NCBI GenBank assembly: GCA_001898095.1
Contig: MKSH01000010.1
Location: 1 to 17,036 of the forward strand
Origin: Solirubrobacterales bacterium 70-9
GTDB lineage: Bacteria; Actinomycetota; Thermoleophilia; Solirubrobacterales; 70-9
Length of the DNA: 17,036 nucleotides
Direction: 5' to 3'
Under the pieces are notes generated by a model. It was not told the DNA's origin, searched no databases, and saw nothing but the letters and a program-made list of their open reading frames with translations. Positions 1 through 7,042 of this stretch are shown in pieces (within the stretch, counting starts at the first letter, position 1; every line of letters starts with the position of its first letter). The translations under genes were made by a program, and so were the position numbers.

Positions 1-28
1 GCAGGCAGCCTGCAACCTGCGTTGCGAC
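1..28. other. Inverted repeats at window edge, possible upstream terminator
   Basis: Two small inverted repeats lie at the very start: GCAGG / CCTGC (1-5 and 9-13) and GCAA / TTGC around 12-25. They could be the end of a terminator for a gene outside the window. There is no T-run, so this is weak. Confidence 0.2.
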
Positions 29-59
29 CCGCCAACGTGAAGGGAGGCAGGAAGCGACC

Positions 60-75
60 CGACGCCATGTAGGCT
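60..75 (+). promoter_or_regulatory. Possible blaI promoter with degenerate operator
   Basis: The half-site ATGTAG (67-72) equals the right half of the perfect dyad before the CPD ATPase; the left half (60-65) keeps only C-x-A-C. The half-site overlaps TAGGCT (70-75), a -10-like hexamer ending 7 nt before the blaI ATG at 83. This fits an autoregulated, leaderless promoter, but it rests on pattern matching in a very short region. Confidence 0.35.
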
Positions 76-82
76 TCTGACG

Positions 83-487
83 ATGGCCCGCGAAACCGCC
101 GTCCAGCTACAGGGCGAGTTGCAGATCGAGCTGATGAGGGCGCTCTGGCGGCTCGGTCGGGCGGCCAGCGTCGATGATGTCCGCAACGAGCTTCCCGACC
201 GCCAACGCGGCGCCTATACGACCGTGCAGACCGTGCTCAACCGCCTTGCCGAGCGTGGCCTGCTGGTCCGCCAGCGCCAGGGCAAGGCGATCTTCTACGC
301 GACTAAGGTCAGCGAGGGCGACTACTACTCGCGCTCGGTGCAGGAGACCTTGGCGTCGGCCTCCGACGGCGCCCGCCGTACGGCGCTGGCCCACCTAGTC
401 GGCGACATGGGCCCGGGTGAGCTCGACGAGATCGAGGCGCTCGCCCGCGAGGTGGCGGCGAGGCGCGGCGGCAAGAAGCCGAGATGA
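83..487 (+). CDS. BlaI/MecI/CopY-family transcriptional repressor
   Basis: The 134-aa protein has the winged-helix fold of the BlaI family: helices over residues 9-55 with the typical recognition-helix pattern AYTTVQTVLNRLAERGL (about 44-60), a wing ending in GKAIFYAT, and a helical dimerisation tail. Family members repress by binding TGTA/TACA dyads and are released when cleaved by a BlaR1-type protease (BlaI/MecI) or by copper (CopY). There is no cysteine at all, so the CxC copper site of Enterococcus CopY is missing; control through the protease partner is more likely. The stop overlaps the ATG of the protease gene (ATGA). No Shine-Dalgarno precedes the ATG; a TAGGCT box 7 nt upstream suggests leaderless mRNA. 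Its place beside copper genes and dyads at 1481 and 3379 suggests it controls them (inference). Confidence 0.85.
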   Translation: MARETAVQLQGELQIELMRALWRLGRAASVDDVRNELPDRQRGAYTTVQTVLNRLAERGLLVRQRQGKAIFYATKVSEGDYYSRSVQETLASASDGARRTALAHLVGDMGPGELDEIEALAREVAARRGGKKPR

Positions 488-1446
488 TCGTCCTCGCCGG
501 CCTGCTCCTGCTCGGGACGGCCGTTCCCTATCTTCTTCCCCGCGACGCGCTCACGCCGCTGACGGGTGCCGCGATCTGGTTATCGGTGCTCGTCCTGCGC
601 GCCCTTCTGGTCGTCGTCGGCGCCCTGGTACTCGTCCTCTACCTTCCGGCAACCCAGCTCTTCCAACTCACCACCCACTGGTGCATCCACGCGGTCCTCC
701 CCTTCTTCGCGACCCACCTGGGCTTCTCGGGCCATCGGCTCGGGGACGCGGCGACCCTGCTCCCAGGTCTCGTCCTCGGCCTCTCGCTGATCTGGGCCGT
801 GTTCGCCGTCTGGCGCACCGCCCGCACCGTGCGTCGTTGGCTTCACCGCAACTGCCTCGGCGAGGGACCCCGCCAGAGCCTGATCATCGGCGGCCCCGAT
901 GTCGTCGTCGTCGCCGCCGGCATCCGCGACGCGAGGATCATCGTCTCCACCGGTGCCCTGGCGAAGCTCGACGAAGGGGAGCTGGCGGCCGGGCTCGAGC
1001 ACGAGCGAGGCCACATCGCCCACCGACACCCCTACCTGGCCTTGGCGGGAAGCGTGGCGTTCGCCTCGGCGCGGGTGCTTCCCGGCAGCAACGACGCGCT
1101 CGGACGGCTTCGGTTCTGCCTCGAGCGCGACGCCGACGAGTACGCGGTGGGCCGGGTCGGCGATCCGGTCGCCCTGGCGAGCGCGATCTGCAAAGCCGCC
1201 GCAGGCCAACCGCCGACCAGTCCGGCGCTTGCCGGCCTTGCCGGGGTCGGAACGGCTGCGCGGCTGCGCTTCCTGCTCGACCGCACCAAAGCCCGGCCCC
1301 GGGCCTGGGTGGAGCTCTCAGGCCGTGCCCTCGTCGTCAGCCTTGTCGCGCTGGTCGTCCTGACGGCGGCCGCGACCCCGGCCCTTGCCCGGGACGGGAT
1401 CTCCTCGGTCGCTGCGGCGGGCGGCTCGCACCCCTGCCAGGGCTGA
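484..1446 (+). CDS. BlaR1-like membrane zinc metalloprotease (M56/M48 type)
   Basis: The 320-aa integral membrane protein has predicted membrane segments near residues 2-18, 27-55 and 95-113, and a last one near 282-302. The zinc site is visible: H173-E-R-G-H177 (HExxH) and E214 in ERDAD, which supplies the third ligand in this fold. BlaR1/MecR1 proteases cleave the partner repressor to switch on its regulon. After the last membrane segment only about 18 residues remain, so there is no penicillin-binding sensor domain as in staphylococcal BlaR1; the signal must be sensed by the membrane part, the short tail (which has one Cys) or another protein. The ATG overlaps the blaI stop by 4 nt, so the pair is translationally coupled. 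BlaI plus sensor-less M56/M48 protease pairs are common in actinobacteria. Confidence 0.8.
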   Translation: MIVLAGLLLLGTAVPYLLPRDALTPLTGAAIWLSVLVLRALLVVVGALVLVLYLPATQLFQLTTHWCIHAVLPFFATHLGFSGHRLGDAATLLPGLVLGLSLIWAVFAVWRTARTVRRWLHRNCLGEGPRQSLIIGGPDVVVVAAGIRDARIIVSTGALAKLDEGELAAGLEHERGHIAHRHPYLALAGSVAFASARVLPGSNDALGRLRFCLERDADEYAVGRVGDPVALASAICKAAAGQPPTSPALAGLAGVGTAARLRFLLDRTKARPRAWVELSGRALVVSLVALVVLTAAATPALARDGISSVAAAGGSHPCQG

Positions 1447-1478
1447 CGGCCAGGCGAGCGGCTCGCCTCCACCAGCTT

Positions 1479-1495
1479 CCTACGGTCTGTAGGAT
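1479..1495 (+). promoter_or_regulatory. BlaI/CopY-type operator and promoter before the CPxC membrane protein
   Basis: CCTACGGTCTGTAGG (1479-1493) is a near-perfect dyad: 7-nt arms around a central T with one mismatch. Its core, TACG-3 nt-TGTA, has the same geometry as TACA-3 nt-TGTA at 3379-3389. BlaI, MecI and CopY bind TACA/TGTA half-sites, classically with a 2-nt spacer. The right half overlaps TAGGAT (1490-1495), a good -10 hexamer, so a bound repressor would block it. If this is the -10, the GTG at 1496 cannot be the start and the ATG at 1523 is preferred. Confidence 0.6.
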
Positions 1496-1522
1496 GTGGT
1501 CACAGACCCGCTTTCCCGCACG

Positions 1523-2026
1523 ATGGAAGCCTTCACCACACCCACGGAACCATTCGATGAGCGGCCCACGCTGTTCTCGCTGCTGGGCCCACGCTTTCTG
1601 ATCACCGCCATCCTCGGCATTGCCCTGGTGGCGCTTGCGCTCGGGATCCCGACCGACATCGTCCCCAATCCCTGGTTCGTACGGATGATCCCCGCCGAAA
1701 CCGGCAACTACTTCTTCTGGGTCGGTAGCAGCATCATGACCGGGATCCTGCTGGCTACCTACGTGCTGCCGCGTGAGACCCGCGACCGGATCGCGGCCGC
1801 GAGCGCCGGCAGCGGATTCCTCGGCCTGCTCGCCGTCGGCTGTCCGGTCTGCAACAAGCTCGTGGTCGCGCTGCTCGGCGTCTCCGGCGCCTTCAACTAC
1901 TTTGCCCCGATGCAGCCCTTCCTCGGCGCGGCGGGCCTGATGATGGCCGGGGCCGCGCTGTTCGTCCGCCTGCGTGGCGCGCAACGTGCCTGCGCCATCC
2001 CGGTCTCTCCCGACTCAGCGGCCTGA
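1523..2026 (+). CDS. Small membrane protein with intramembrane CPxC motif, function unknown
   Basis: The 167-aa protein has four predicted membrane segments, near residues 24-46, 62-82, 98-119 and 128-150. The third contains G-C107-P-V-C110-N-K, a CPxC pair placed in or at the edge of the membrane; such a pair can bind a soft metal or do thiol chemistry, but nothing here decides which. I recognise no named family. A GTG 27 nt upstream (1496) is in frame, but a -10-like box overlaps it, so the ATG at 1523 is chosen; neither start has a good Shine-Dalgarno. The dyad at 1479-1493 places it under BlaI-like control. The next gene starts 2 nt after its stop, so the two are probably co-transcribed. 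A role in copper or thiol stress is inferred from context only. Confidence 0.7.
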   Translation: MEAFTTPTEPFDERPTLFSLLGPRFLITAILGIALVALALGIPTDIVPNPWFVRMIPAETGNYFFWVGSSIMTGILLATYVLPRETRDRIAAASAGSGFLGLLAVGCPVCNKLVVALLGVSGAFNYFAPMQPFLGAAGLMMAGAALFVRLRGAQRACAIPVSPDSAA

Positions 2027-2028
2027 AC

Positions 2029-2325
2029 GTGAGCTCGCGCGGCAGTAGAAGCCGACTGGCGCTGCTCCTGGTGCTCGTCTTCCTCGGTGGCGTCACGCTC
2101 GTTCACCACGGCATGCCCGAAGACGGGCAAGGCATGGGGATGGCCGCGATATGCCTCGCCGTGCTCGGCGGTGCCGCGGGCTTCGCGGTCCTGGCCGCCA
2201 GGGCGAGGCCACGACCCCTTTTCGCCTGGTACGTGCGCCCGATCCTCTCCGCTGTCACCCTTCCCGTCGCGTCCGTCCCGGCACGCGCCGGCCCCCGTCC
2301 CGGCATGGTCGTCCTCAGACGCTGA
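2029..2325 (+). CDS. Small His/Met-containing membrane protein (paralogue of the 10.8 kb gene)
   Basis: The 98-aa protein has one N-terminal membrane segment (LALLLVLVFLGGVTLV) running into V-H-H-G-M-P-E-D-G-Q-G-M-G-M, then a second hydrophobic stretch (ICLAVLGGAAGFAVLAA) and a basic tail. The same plan (hydrophobic, HHG, Met/His run, hydrophobic with Cys) recurs in the 119-aa protein at 10795. It resembles short actinobacterial DUF6153-type proteins, but I am not sure of that family. The GTG start lies 2 nt after the previous stop, with no separate Shine-Dalgarno, so it is probably read by coupling. It is followed by a hairpin and a secreted Met/His-rich protein. Surface-exposed His/Met residues suggest copper binding (inference). 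Confidence 0.6.
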   Translation: MSSRGSRSRLALLLVLVFLGGVTLVHHGMPEDGQGMGMAAICLAVLGGAAGFAVLAARARPRPLFAWYVRPILSAVTLPVASVPARAGPRPGMVVLRR

Positions 2326-2332
2326 TCGCTTC

Positions 2333-2356
2333 CGCGCGGCTTGGTTGAGCCGCGCG
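2333..2356 (+). other. Intercistronic hairpin between the small membrane gene and the secreted Met/His protein gene
   Basis: CGCGCGGCT (2333-2341) and AGCCGCGCG (2348-2356) form a perfect 9-bp stem with a 6-nt loop, 8 nt after the preceding stop. No T-run follows. A second weak repeat (TCGCC / GGCGA) lies near 2365-2384. It may attenuate, or protect or process the mRNA so that the downstream secreted protein is made in a different amount. An equivalent hairpin lies at 11165-11187. Confidence 0.45.
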
Positions 2357-2437
2357 CAGTCCCGTCGCCCTCACCGGACGGCGAAGAGAGCCCGTATCGA
2401 GGTGCGGGCGTGCCGAACGCGATAGATGGAGGTACTG

Positions 2438-3325
2438 ATGAACTTTAAAAAGATCGCTCTCGTCGCCGCGGGTGCCGCGCTGGTCATCGCGGTACTGCTC
2501 GTGTCCTCGCTCAGGAGCGCATCGGGTGGATCGGCGATGGGTGGCATGTCGATGGCACCCGGAGAAGCGATGCAGGGCGAAAAGTCGATGACGGGAATGC
2601 AGATGCAGGGCATGGCGCCGCTTGCACCCGGTGCCGACGGCACCAGGGCAACCGCCGACGGGCTGACCCTGGAACTCGACGCGACGACCCCGTCGGCAGG
2701 GCAACCGGAGACCTGGACCCTGCGGGTGCTGGACGCGGAAGGTAGGTCGGTCACCAGCTTCGAACGCGACCAGACCAAATTGATGCACCTGATCGTCGTC
2801 CGTGACGACTTCACCGGCTACCAGCACCTTCATCCGGTGTTGAAGCCAGACGGCGACTTCGTCGTCCCTGTCACGCTCGGGCAGCCGGGCCGCTACCGCG
2901 TGATCGCCGACTTCACTACCTTGGGCAAGCGCTATCCCCTCGGCGTCGACATCTCGGTGCCGGGCAAGGTGAAGCGGGTGCCGTTACCGGCGCCGAGCTC
3001 CATGTCGAGCGTCGACGGCTACTCGGTGATGTCCGCCCACGGTGCGCTGAAGGTCGACCGCGAGGAGCAGTTGACGTTCGCGGTGATGCGCTCGGGTAGG
3101 CCGGTGACCGACCTGCAGCCATACCTCGGTACCTATGGGCACCTCGTCGCCCTGCGGAAGCCGGACCTCGCCTACTCCCACATCCACCCGGTCGCTGACG
3201 ACCGGCGGGCGGGGACGATCACCTTCGACGCGGAGTTCCCGACCGCCGGGACCTACCGCCTCTTCCTGCAGTTCAGGGCCGAAGGCGCCGTCCACACCGC
3301 GCCCTTCACCGTCGAAGTGGAATAG
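2438..3325 (+). CDS. Exported Met/His-rich protein with two repeated HxxxxHxH-type domains, probable metal binder
   Basis: The 295-aa protein begins MNFKKIALVAAGAALVIAVLLVSS, a signal peptide or membrane anchor. GGAGG (2428-2432), 5 nt before the ATG at 2438, selects this start over the ATG at 2426, which overlaps that GGAGG. Residues 33-63 are Met-rich (MGGMSM, SMTGMQMQGM), as in periplasmic Cu(I)-binding proteins. Two beta-rich domains follow, each with a His triad of identical spacing: H117-x12-H130-x-H132 (MHL then YQHLHP) and H235-x12-H248-x-H250 (GHL then YSHIHP). Each triad is followed by a segment with a GxYR motif (PGRYRV, AGTYRL). This points to internal duplication of a metal-binding beta-sandwich. 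Its place before a P1B ATPase suggests extracytoplasmic copper capture (inference). I know no experimentally named member. Confidence 0.7.
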   Translation: MNFKKIALVAAGAALVIAVLLVSSLRSASGGSAMGGMSMAPGEAMQGEKSMTGMQMQGMAPLAPGADGTRATADGLTLELDATTPSAGQPETWTLRVLDAEGRSVTSFERDQTKLMHLIVVRDDFTGYQHLHPVLKPDGDFVVPVTLGQPGRYRVIADFTTLGKRYPLGVDISVPGKVKRVPLPAPSSMSSVDGYSVMSAHGALKVDREEQLTFAVMRSGRPVTDLQPYLGTYGHLVALRKPDLAYSHIHPVADDRRAGTITFDAEFPTAGTYRLFLQFRAEGAVHTAPFTVEVE

Positions 3326-3341
3326 CGGACGGGTGACCAGT

Positions 3342-3376
3342 AGCACGGGGCGCCAGGGTGGTCGGCGCCCCGTGCT
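3342..3376 (+). terminator. Strong terminator-like hairpin between secreted protein and ATPase genes
   Basis: AGCACGGGGCGCC (3342-3354) and GGCGCCCCGTGCT (3364-3376) pair perfectly over 13 bp, with a 9-nt loop. No U-tract follows on the plus strand, so it is not a canonical intrinsic terminator, but a stem this stable 16 nt after a stop is typical of actinobacterial transcript ends. It directly abuts the operator at 3378 and would insulate the ATPase promoter from upstream transcription. Confidence 0.65.
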
Positions 3377-3377
3377 C

Positions 3378-3390
3378 CTACATAATGTAG
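3378..3390 (+). promoter_or_regulatory. BlaI/CopY-type operator before the CPD-type ATPase
   Basis: CTACATAATGTAG is a perfect 13-bp palindrome around a central A. The core TACATAATGTA (3379-3389) carries the TACA and TGTA half-sites of the CopY 'cop box' and of BlaI/MecI operators, with a 3-nt rather than the classical 2-nt spacer. CATAAT (3381-3386) or the overlapping TAGTTAT (3388-3394) could be the -10, so repressor binding would occlude the promoter. The AT-rich sequence stands out from its surroundings. The ATPase ATG lies about 100 nt downstream. Confidence 0.7.
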
Positions 3391-3487
3391 TTATGGAGTT
3401 CGCCTGTCGACCCCGGTCCACGCCGTCGCGAAACGAGACGGATGCGATGCTCGGGGACGAGAGCCGCGTGGATCGTGGAGCCGTTAC

Positions 3488-5872
3488 ATGAGTCCGCCGA
3501 CCGACGGCGGGACCGAGACTGTCGTGCTCAAGGCGAGCGGCATGCTGCGAGCTTCGGAGAAGGCGGTGGTCGAGTCGGCGGTCGGGCGACGGCCGGGGGT
3601 CCTCGAGGTCGAGGCCAATCCGGTCGCCCAGACCGCCACGGTCACCTACGACCCCGGGCAGGCCTCGGTCGAGGAGTTGCGCGACTGGATCGTCGAGTGC
3701 GGCTACCACTGCGCCGGCCAGTCGGTGCCCGAGCACGTCTGCGATCCACTGATGGAGCCCGATCCGCCGGGACCTCTGGCCGCGACCACGACGCCCGCGC
3801 ACCCCCCGGCCGCGGAGGGTGAGATGAGAGGCACGCCCGACGAGGTCATGGGCCACGGCGGTCACGGCGAGATGTCGATGGCCTCGATGGTCGCCGACAT
3901 GCGCAACCGCTTCCTGGTCGCCGCCATCTTCTCGGTGCCGATCCTGCTGTGGTCGAAGATCGGCGCCGACGTCTTAGGCTTCCACGTCGCGCCGCCGTTC
4001 GGCCTGCGCGAGGACGTCTTCACGCTGATCCTCAGCCTGCCGGTGATCTTCTATTCCTGCTCGATCTTCTTCACCGGCGCGGTGCGGGCGTTGCGGGCCC
4101 GCACCCTCGACATGATGGTCCTGGTCGCGGTCGGGGTCGGCGCCGGCTGGCTCTACTCGGTCGGCGTCACGCTCACCGGCGGCGGCGACGTCTTCTACGA
4201 GGCGGCCAGCGTCCTCGCCGCCTTCGTCCTGCTCGGTCACTGGTTCGAGATGCGCGCCCGCGGTGGCGCCAACGACGCGATCCGCACCCTGCTCGACCTG
4301 GCGCCCTCGAAGGCGCTGGTGCTCCGCGACGGCGAGCAGGTCGAGATCCCGACCGAGCAGGTGGCCGTGGGCGACCTGCTGGTGGTCAGGCCCGGATCGA
4401 AGATCGCTGTCGACGGCGTCGTCGAGCAGGGCGAGAGCGAGGTCGACGAGTCGATGGTGACCGGGGAGAGCCTGCCGGTCCACAAGCAGGTGGGCTCGGA
4501 GGTGATCGGCGCGACGATCAACGCCAACGGGACGCTGCGGGTGCGGGCGACCAAGGTCGGCGCCGACTCTGCGCTGGCGCAGATCGTCAAGCTCGTCCAA
4601 GAGGCGCAGAACTCGAAGGCACCCGGGCAGAAGCTCGCCGACCGCGCCGCCTTCTGGCTGGTGCTCGTCGCCCTGATCGGCGGCGCCGCCACCTTCGCCG
4701 CGTGGGCGATCTTCAGCTCCGAGCCGACCTCGACGGCGATCCTCTTCGCGATCACCGTCGTCGTCATCACCTGCCCCGATGCGCTCGGGCTGGCTACGCC
4801 GACGGCGATCATGGTCGGTTCCGGCCTCGGCGCCAAACGCGGCGTCCTCTTCAAGAACGCGATCGCGCTCGAAACCTCGGCCCGGATCGACGCCGTCGTC
4901 ATGGACAAGACCGGGACCCTCACCAAGGGCGAACCGGAGGTCACCGACGTCATCGTCGGCGACGGCTTTCAGGAAGCCGAGCTGCTCCGTCTCGTCGCCG
5001 CGGTCGAGCGCTCCTCCGAGCACCCGCTGGCGGCGGCGATCGTGCGCCACGCGGAGACTGCGGGCGCCGATGGCGCTGATGCCCACAAGTTCGAGAACGT
5101 ACCTGGTCATGGGGCTGTCGCCACCGTGGAAGGACGCTCGGTCGCGGTCGGCAACCGCCGGCTGATGGAGCAGCGTGGGATCGACCTCGGCCCGCTCGCC
5201 GGGCGCCGCGACGAGCTGGCGGCCGATGGTCGGACCGCCGTCCTCGTCGGCATCGACGGCCGCAGTGCGGCGGTGATCGGGATCGCCGACGCACCTCGCG
5301 AGACCTCCGCCGCCGCCGTCGCCGCATTGCATGAGGCCGGCGTCCAGGTCGTGATGTTGACCGGCGACAACGAGGCGACGGCGCGGCGGATCGCTGACGG
5401 TCTCGGAATCGACACGGTGATCGCCGAGGTGCTGCCGGGCGACAAGGCCGCGCAGGTGAGCGAGCTGCAGCAGGACGGCCGCAAGGTGGCAATGGTCGGC
5501 GACGGCGTCAACGACGCCCCCGCCCTGGCCCAGGCCGACCTTGGGATCGCGATCAGCGCCGGCACCGACGTCGCGATCGAGACCGCCGATGTCGTCCTGA
5601 TGCGGTCCGACCCGCTCGACGTTCCGACCGCGCTGGCGATCGGTCGCGCGACGCTGCGGAAAATGCACCAGAACCTTGGCTGGGCGATCGGCTACAACTC
5701 GGTGGCCCTGCCGATCGCGGCGGGGGTATTCCAGCCCTGGCTGGGCCTCGAGCTACGCCCGGAGATCGCGGCGCTGTCGATGTCGGGGTCGAGCTTCATC
5801 GTCGCCGTCAACGCGCTGCTGCTGAAGCGGGCGCGTCTGCCGGCGGGCGCTGACTCCTCGTCGGGCCCCTAA
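3488..5872 (+). CDS. P1B-type metal-transporting ATPase, CopB-like, with CPD membrane motif
   Basis: The 794-aa protein pumps a metal ion, probably copper, out of the cytoplasm using ATP. In order: a degenerate HMA domain (residues 10-75) whose GMxCxxC is replaced by GMLRAS; cysteines C71, C75 and C85 just after it; a His/Met stretch [11 protein letters not shown] from 121; eight predicted membrane helices; TGES at 325; C429-P430-D431 in TM6; D473KTGT (phosphorylated Asp); H512-P513; and GDGVND at 671. The last helices ([33 protein letters not shown]) resemble CopB (P1B-3), but CopB has CPH where this has CPD. I recall CPD in other actinobacterial homologues, so it is probably a subfamily, not an error. 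GGAG (3477-3480), 7 nt upstream, supports the start. A BlaI-like operator lies upstream. Metal specificity cannot be read with confidence. Confidence 0.9.
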   Translation: MSPPTDGGTETVVLKASGMLRASEKAVVESAVGRRPGVLEVEANPVAQTATVTYDPGQASVEELRDWIVECGYHCAGQSVPEHVCDPLMEPDPPGPLAATTTPAHPPAAEGEMRGTPDEVMGHGGHGEMSMASMVADMRNRFLVAAIFSVPILLWSKIGADVLGFHVAPPFGLREDVFTLILSLPVIFYSCSIFFTGAVRALRARTLDMMVLVAVGVGAGWLYSVGVTLTGGGDVFYEAASVLAAFVLLGHWFEMRARGGANDAIRTLLDLAPSKALVLRDGEQVEIPTEQVAVGDLLVVRPGSKIAVDGVVEQGESEVDESMVTGESLPVHKQVGSEVIGATINANGTLRVRATKVGADSALAQIVKLVQEAQNSKAPGQKLADRAAFWLVLVALIGGAATFAAWAIFSSEPTSTAILFAITVVVITCPDALGLATPTAIMVGSGLGAKRGVLFKNAIALETSARIDAVVMDKTGTLTKGEPEVTDVIVGDGFQEAELLRLVAAVERSSEHPLAAAIVRHAETAGADGADAHKFENVPGHGAVATVEGRSVAVGNRRLMEQRGIDLGPLAGRRDELAADGRTAVLVGIDGRSAAVIGIADAPRETSAAAVAALHEAGVQVVMLTGDNEATARRIADGLGIDTVIAEVLPGDKAAQVSELQQDGRKVAMVGDGVNDAPALAQADLGIAISAGTDVAIETADVVLMRSDPLDVPTALAIGRATLRKMHQNLGWAIGYNSVALPIAAGVFQPWLGLELRPEIAALSMSGSSFIVAVNALLLKRARLPAGADSSSGP

Positions 5873-6414
5873 GGAAGGGCACGGCGAGCGGCTTCCGCTT
5901 CTACCGCCGCCCGATTCGTGCGCTCGGCCAGAAGACGAAAGGCGCTCTGCAGGAAATCGTTGACGCCGGCCAATGCCAAGACACGCATCGTGGCCCGCCC
6001 GGCCGTCGGCGAGGCGGTCCGAAGGGCGACCAGGCCCATCGCGCTCCAGGCTCCGACGCATCGCGTACAGGTCAGGAGCTCACCGACGGCGTAGCGCATA
6101 CCACTGCCCTCGGGACGAACGGGCTTGTGGTCCGTTCCCTCCTCGACGAAAGGCTCACGGAGCCAGGTCGAGATCCTCTCTTTTGCCAAGACGTCCGCGA
6201 GAGTGAACGTCGATAGGGCCAGCAGGACAAGCTCTTCAGTCGAGATCGGATGGCCCCCGTCCCGCTCAAGGCGAGAAGTCAACGCGATGAGCCCGACCAT
6301 GCCGACGCCGAATACGGCCTCGAGCGCCGCGTAGTCGGCAGTGCGGCTCGCCGCGGGCGGCCTCGTGTCAGGGGTCGACTCGCCTGGCCGCGGCATCTCG
6401 TCTCCATCCGGCAT
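5869..6414 (-). CDS. DUF1360 family membrane protein
   Basis: The 181-aa protein has three or four hydrophobic segments: near residues 28-46 ([15 protein letters not shown]), 62-77 ([14 protein letters not shown]), 118-132 ([13 protein letters not shown]) and 142-160. The family signature is clear: [20 protein letters not shown], then [17 protein letters not shown] (a CxxC pair next to a membrane segment) and DFLQ near the end. The family's function is unknown. The start is ATG 6414, because AGGAGGA (6427-6421 on the minus strand) lies 6 nt before it; longer in-frame extensions are not needed. Its stop overlaps the stop of the CPD ATPase gene by 4 bp (convergent). It diverges from the receiver gene across a region holding a BlaI-like dyad and a minus-strand TAGAAT -10 candidate (6515-6510). 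A link to copper is only positional. Confidence 0.8.
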   Translation of the reverse strand: MPDGDEMPRPGESTPDTRPPAASRTADYAALEAVFGVGMVGLIALTSRLERDGGHPISTEELVLLALSTFTLADVLAKERISTWLREPFVEEGTDHKPVRPEGSGMRYAVGELLTCTRCVGAWSAMGLVALRTASPTAGRATMRVLALAGVNDFLQSAFRLLAERTNRAAVEAEAARRALP

Positions 6415-6509
6415 TGGTTGTCCTCCTAGATCGTGTTTCCAGGTCCCTCGACGTCCAGGCCTATCGGTCGCTGGACACCAGTCCCACGAAGGCATGACCG
6501 ACGACGTCG

Positions 6510-6557
6510 ATTCTACTCCTACGTGATGTCGTAGTTATTGCCGATTTGACGTAGTGT
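6510..6557. promoter_or_regulatory. Divergent promoter region with degenerate BlaI-like dyad
   Basis: CTACG (6519-6523) and CGTAG (6530-6534) form a perfect 5-bp inverted repeat with a 6-nt gap. The sequence CTCCTACGTGATGTCGTAG (6516-6534) followed by TTAT closely follows the operator at 3378 with a small insertion. On the minus strand TAGAAT (6515-6510) is a -10 candidate for the DUF1360 gene. On the plus strand TAGTGT (6552-6557) ends 7 nt before the GTG of the receiver gene. The promoter calls are by eye. Confidence 0.4.
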
Positions 6558-6564
6558 TGCGAGG

Positions 6565-6939
6565 GTGCAGATCTTGGTCGCGGAGGATGAGAGCGGGATT
6601 GCAGACTTTCTGTCCCGAGGGCTCGAAGCGGAGGGTTACGCCGTGACCGTCGCGGCCGACGGCCCCACCGCCGAGCGGTTGGCGCTGTCCTCTCCTACTG
6701 ACCTGGTCGTCCTCGACCGCATGTTGCCCGGCCGCGACGGGATCGAGGTACTGGCTGCGATCCGGCGTGTGAAGCCGACGCTGCCGGTGATCGTGGTGAC
6801 CGCACGGTCCTATGAAGCCGACCGGGTCGAAGCGGATGAGATCGGAGCCACTGACTACGTGACCAAGCCGTTCGTCTTCGAGGAGCTACTGACTTGTATC
6901 CGCTCCTGCCTGTCCGATGCCGATCGCCTGAAGCGGTAG
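6565..6939 (+). CDS. Stand-alone response-regulator receiver domain
   Basis: The 124-aa protein is a complete CheY-like receiver and nothing more. It shows the acidic pair E7-D8, the phospho-acceptor D51 (VVLDRMLPG), T79 (VVTARS) and K101 (YVTKPF), as in OmpR-type regulators. After K101 it runs FVFEELLTCIRSCLSDADRLKR and stops, where an OmpR protein would continue into a winged helix; the next 120 bp hold no trace of one. No histidine kinase is in the window. It may be a truncated OmpR-type regulator or a genuine single-domain receiver. The start is GTG 6565; a GAGG touches the start codon, too close to act as a Shine-Dalgarno, and TAGTGT 7 nt upstream suggests a leaderless message. Confidence 0.75.
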   Translation: MQILVAEDESGIADFLSRGLEAEGYAVTVAADGPTAERLALSSPTDLVVLDRMLPGRDGIEVLAAIRRVKPTLPVIVVTARSYEADRVEADEIGATDYVTKPFVFEELLTCIRSCLSDADRLKR

Positions 6940-7042
6940 TTCGAACCCGGCTGGCCTGAGATGACACGCCATGAAAGCAACTTCTCGATCCGAGCAATGC
7001 GAGCCAGCGCGTCCGACGAGACGTAGGAAAGGTCGAGAAGGC

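Noticed and set aside
417-1601. 394-aa plus-strand frame over the protease gene
   Set aside because: Arg/Pro-rich shadow; the 484-1446 frame has HExxH, ERDAD and membrane helices.
3974-5668. Long open frame on the minus strand (564 aa) opposite the CPD ATPase
   Set aside because: It mirrors codon bias of a high-GC gene on the other strand; its translation is Asp/Arg/His-rich with no motifs, while the plus strand has a full set of P-type ATPase motifs.
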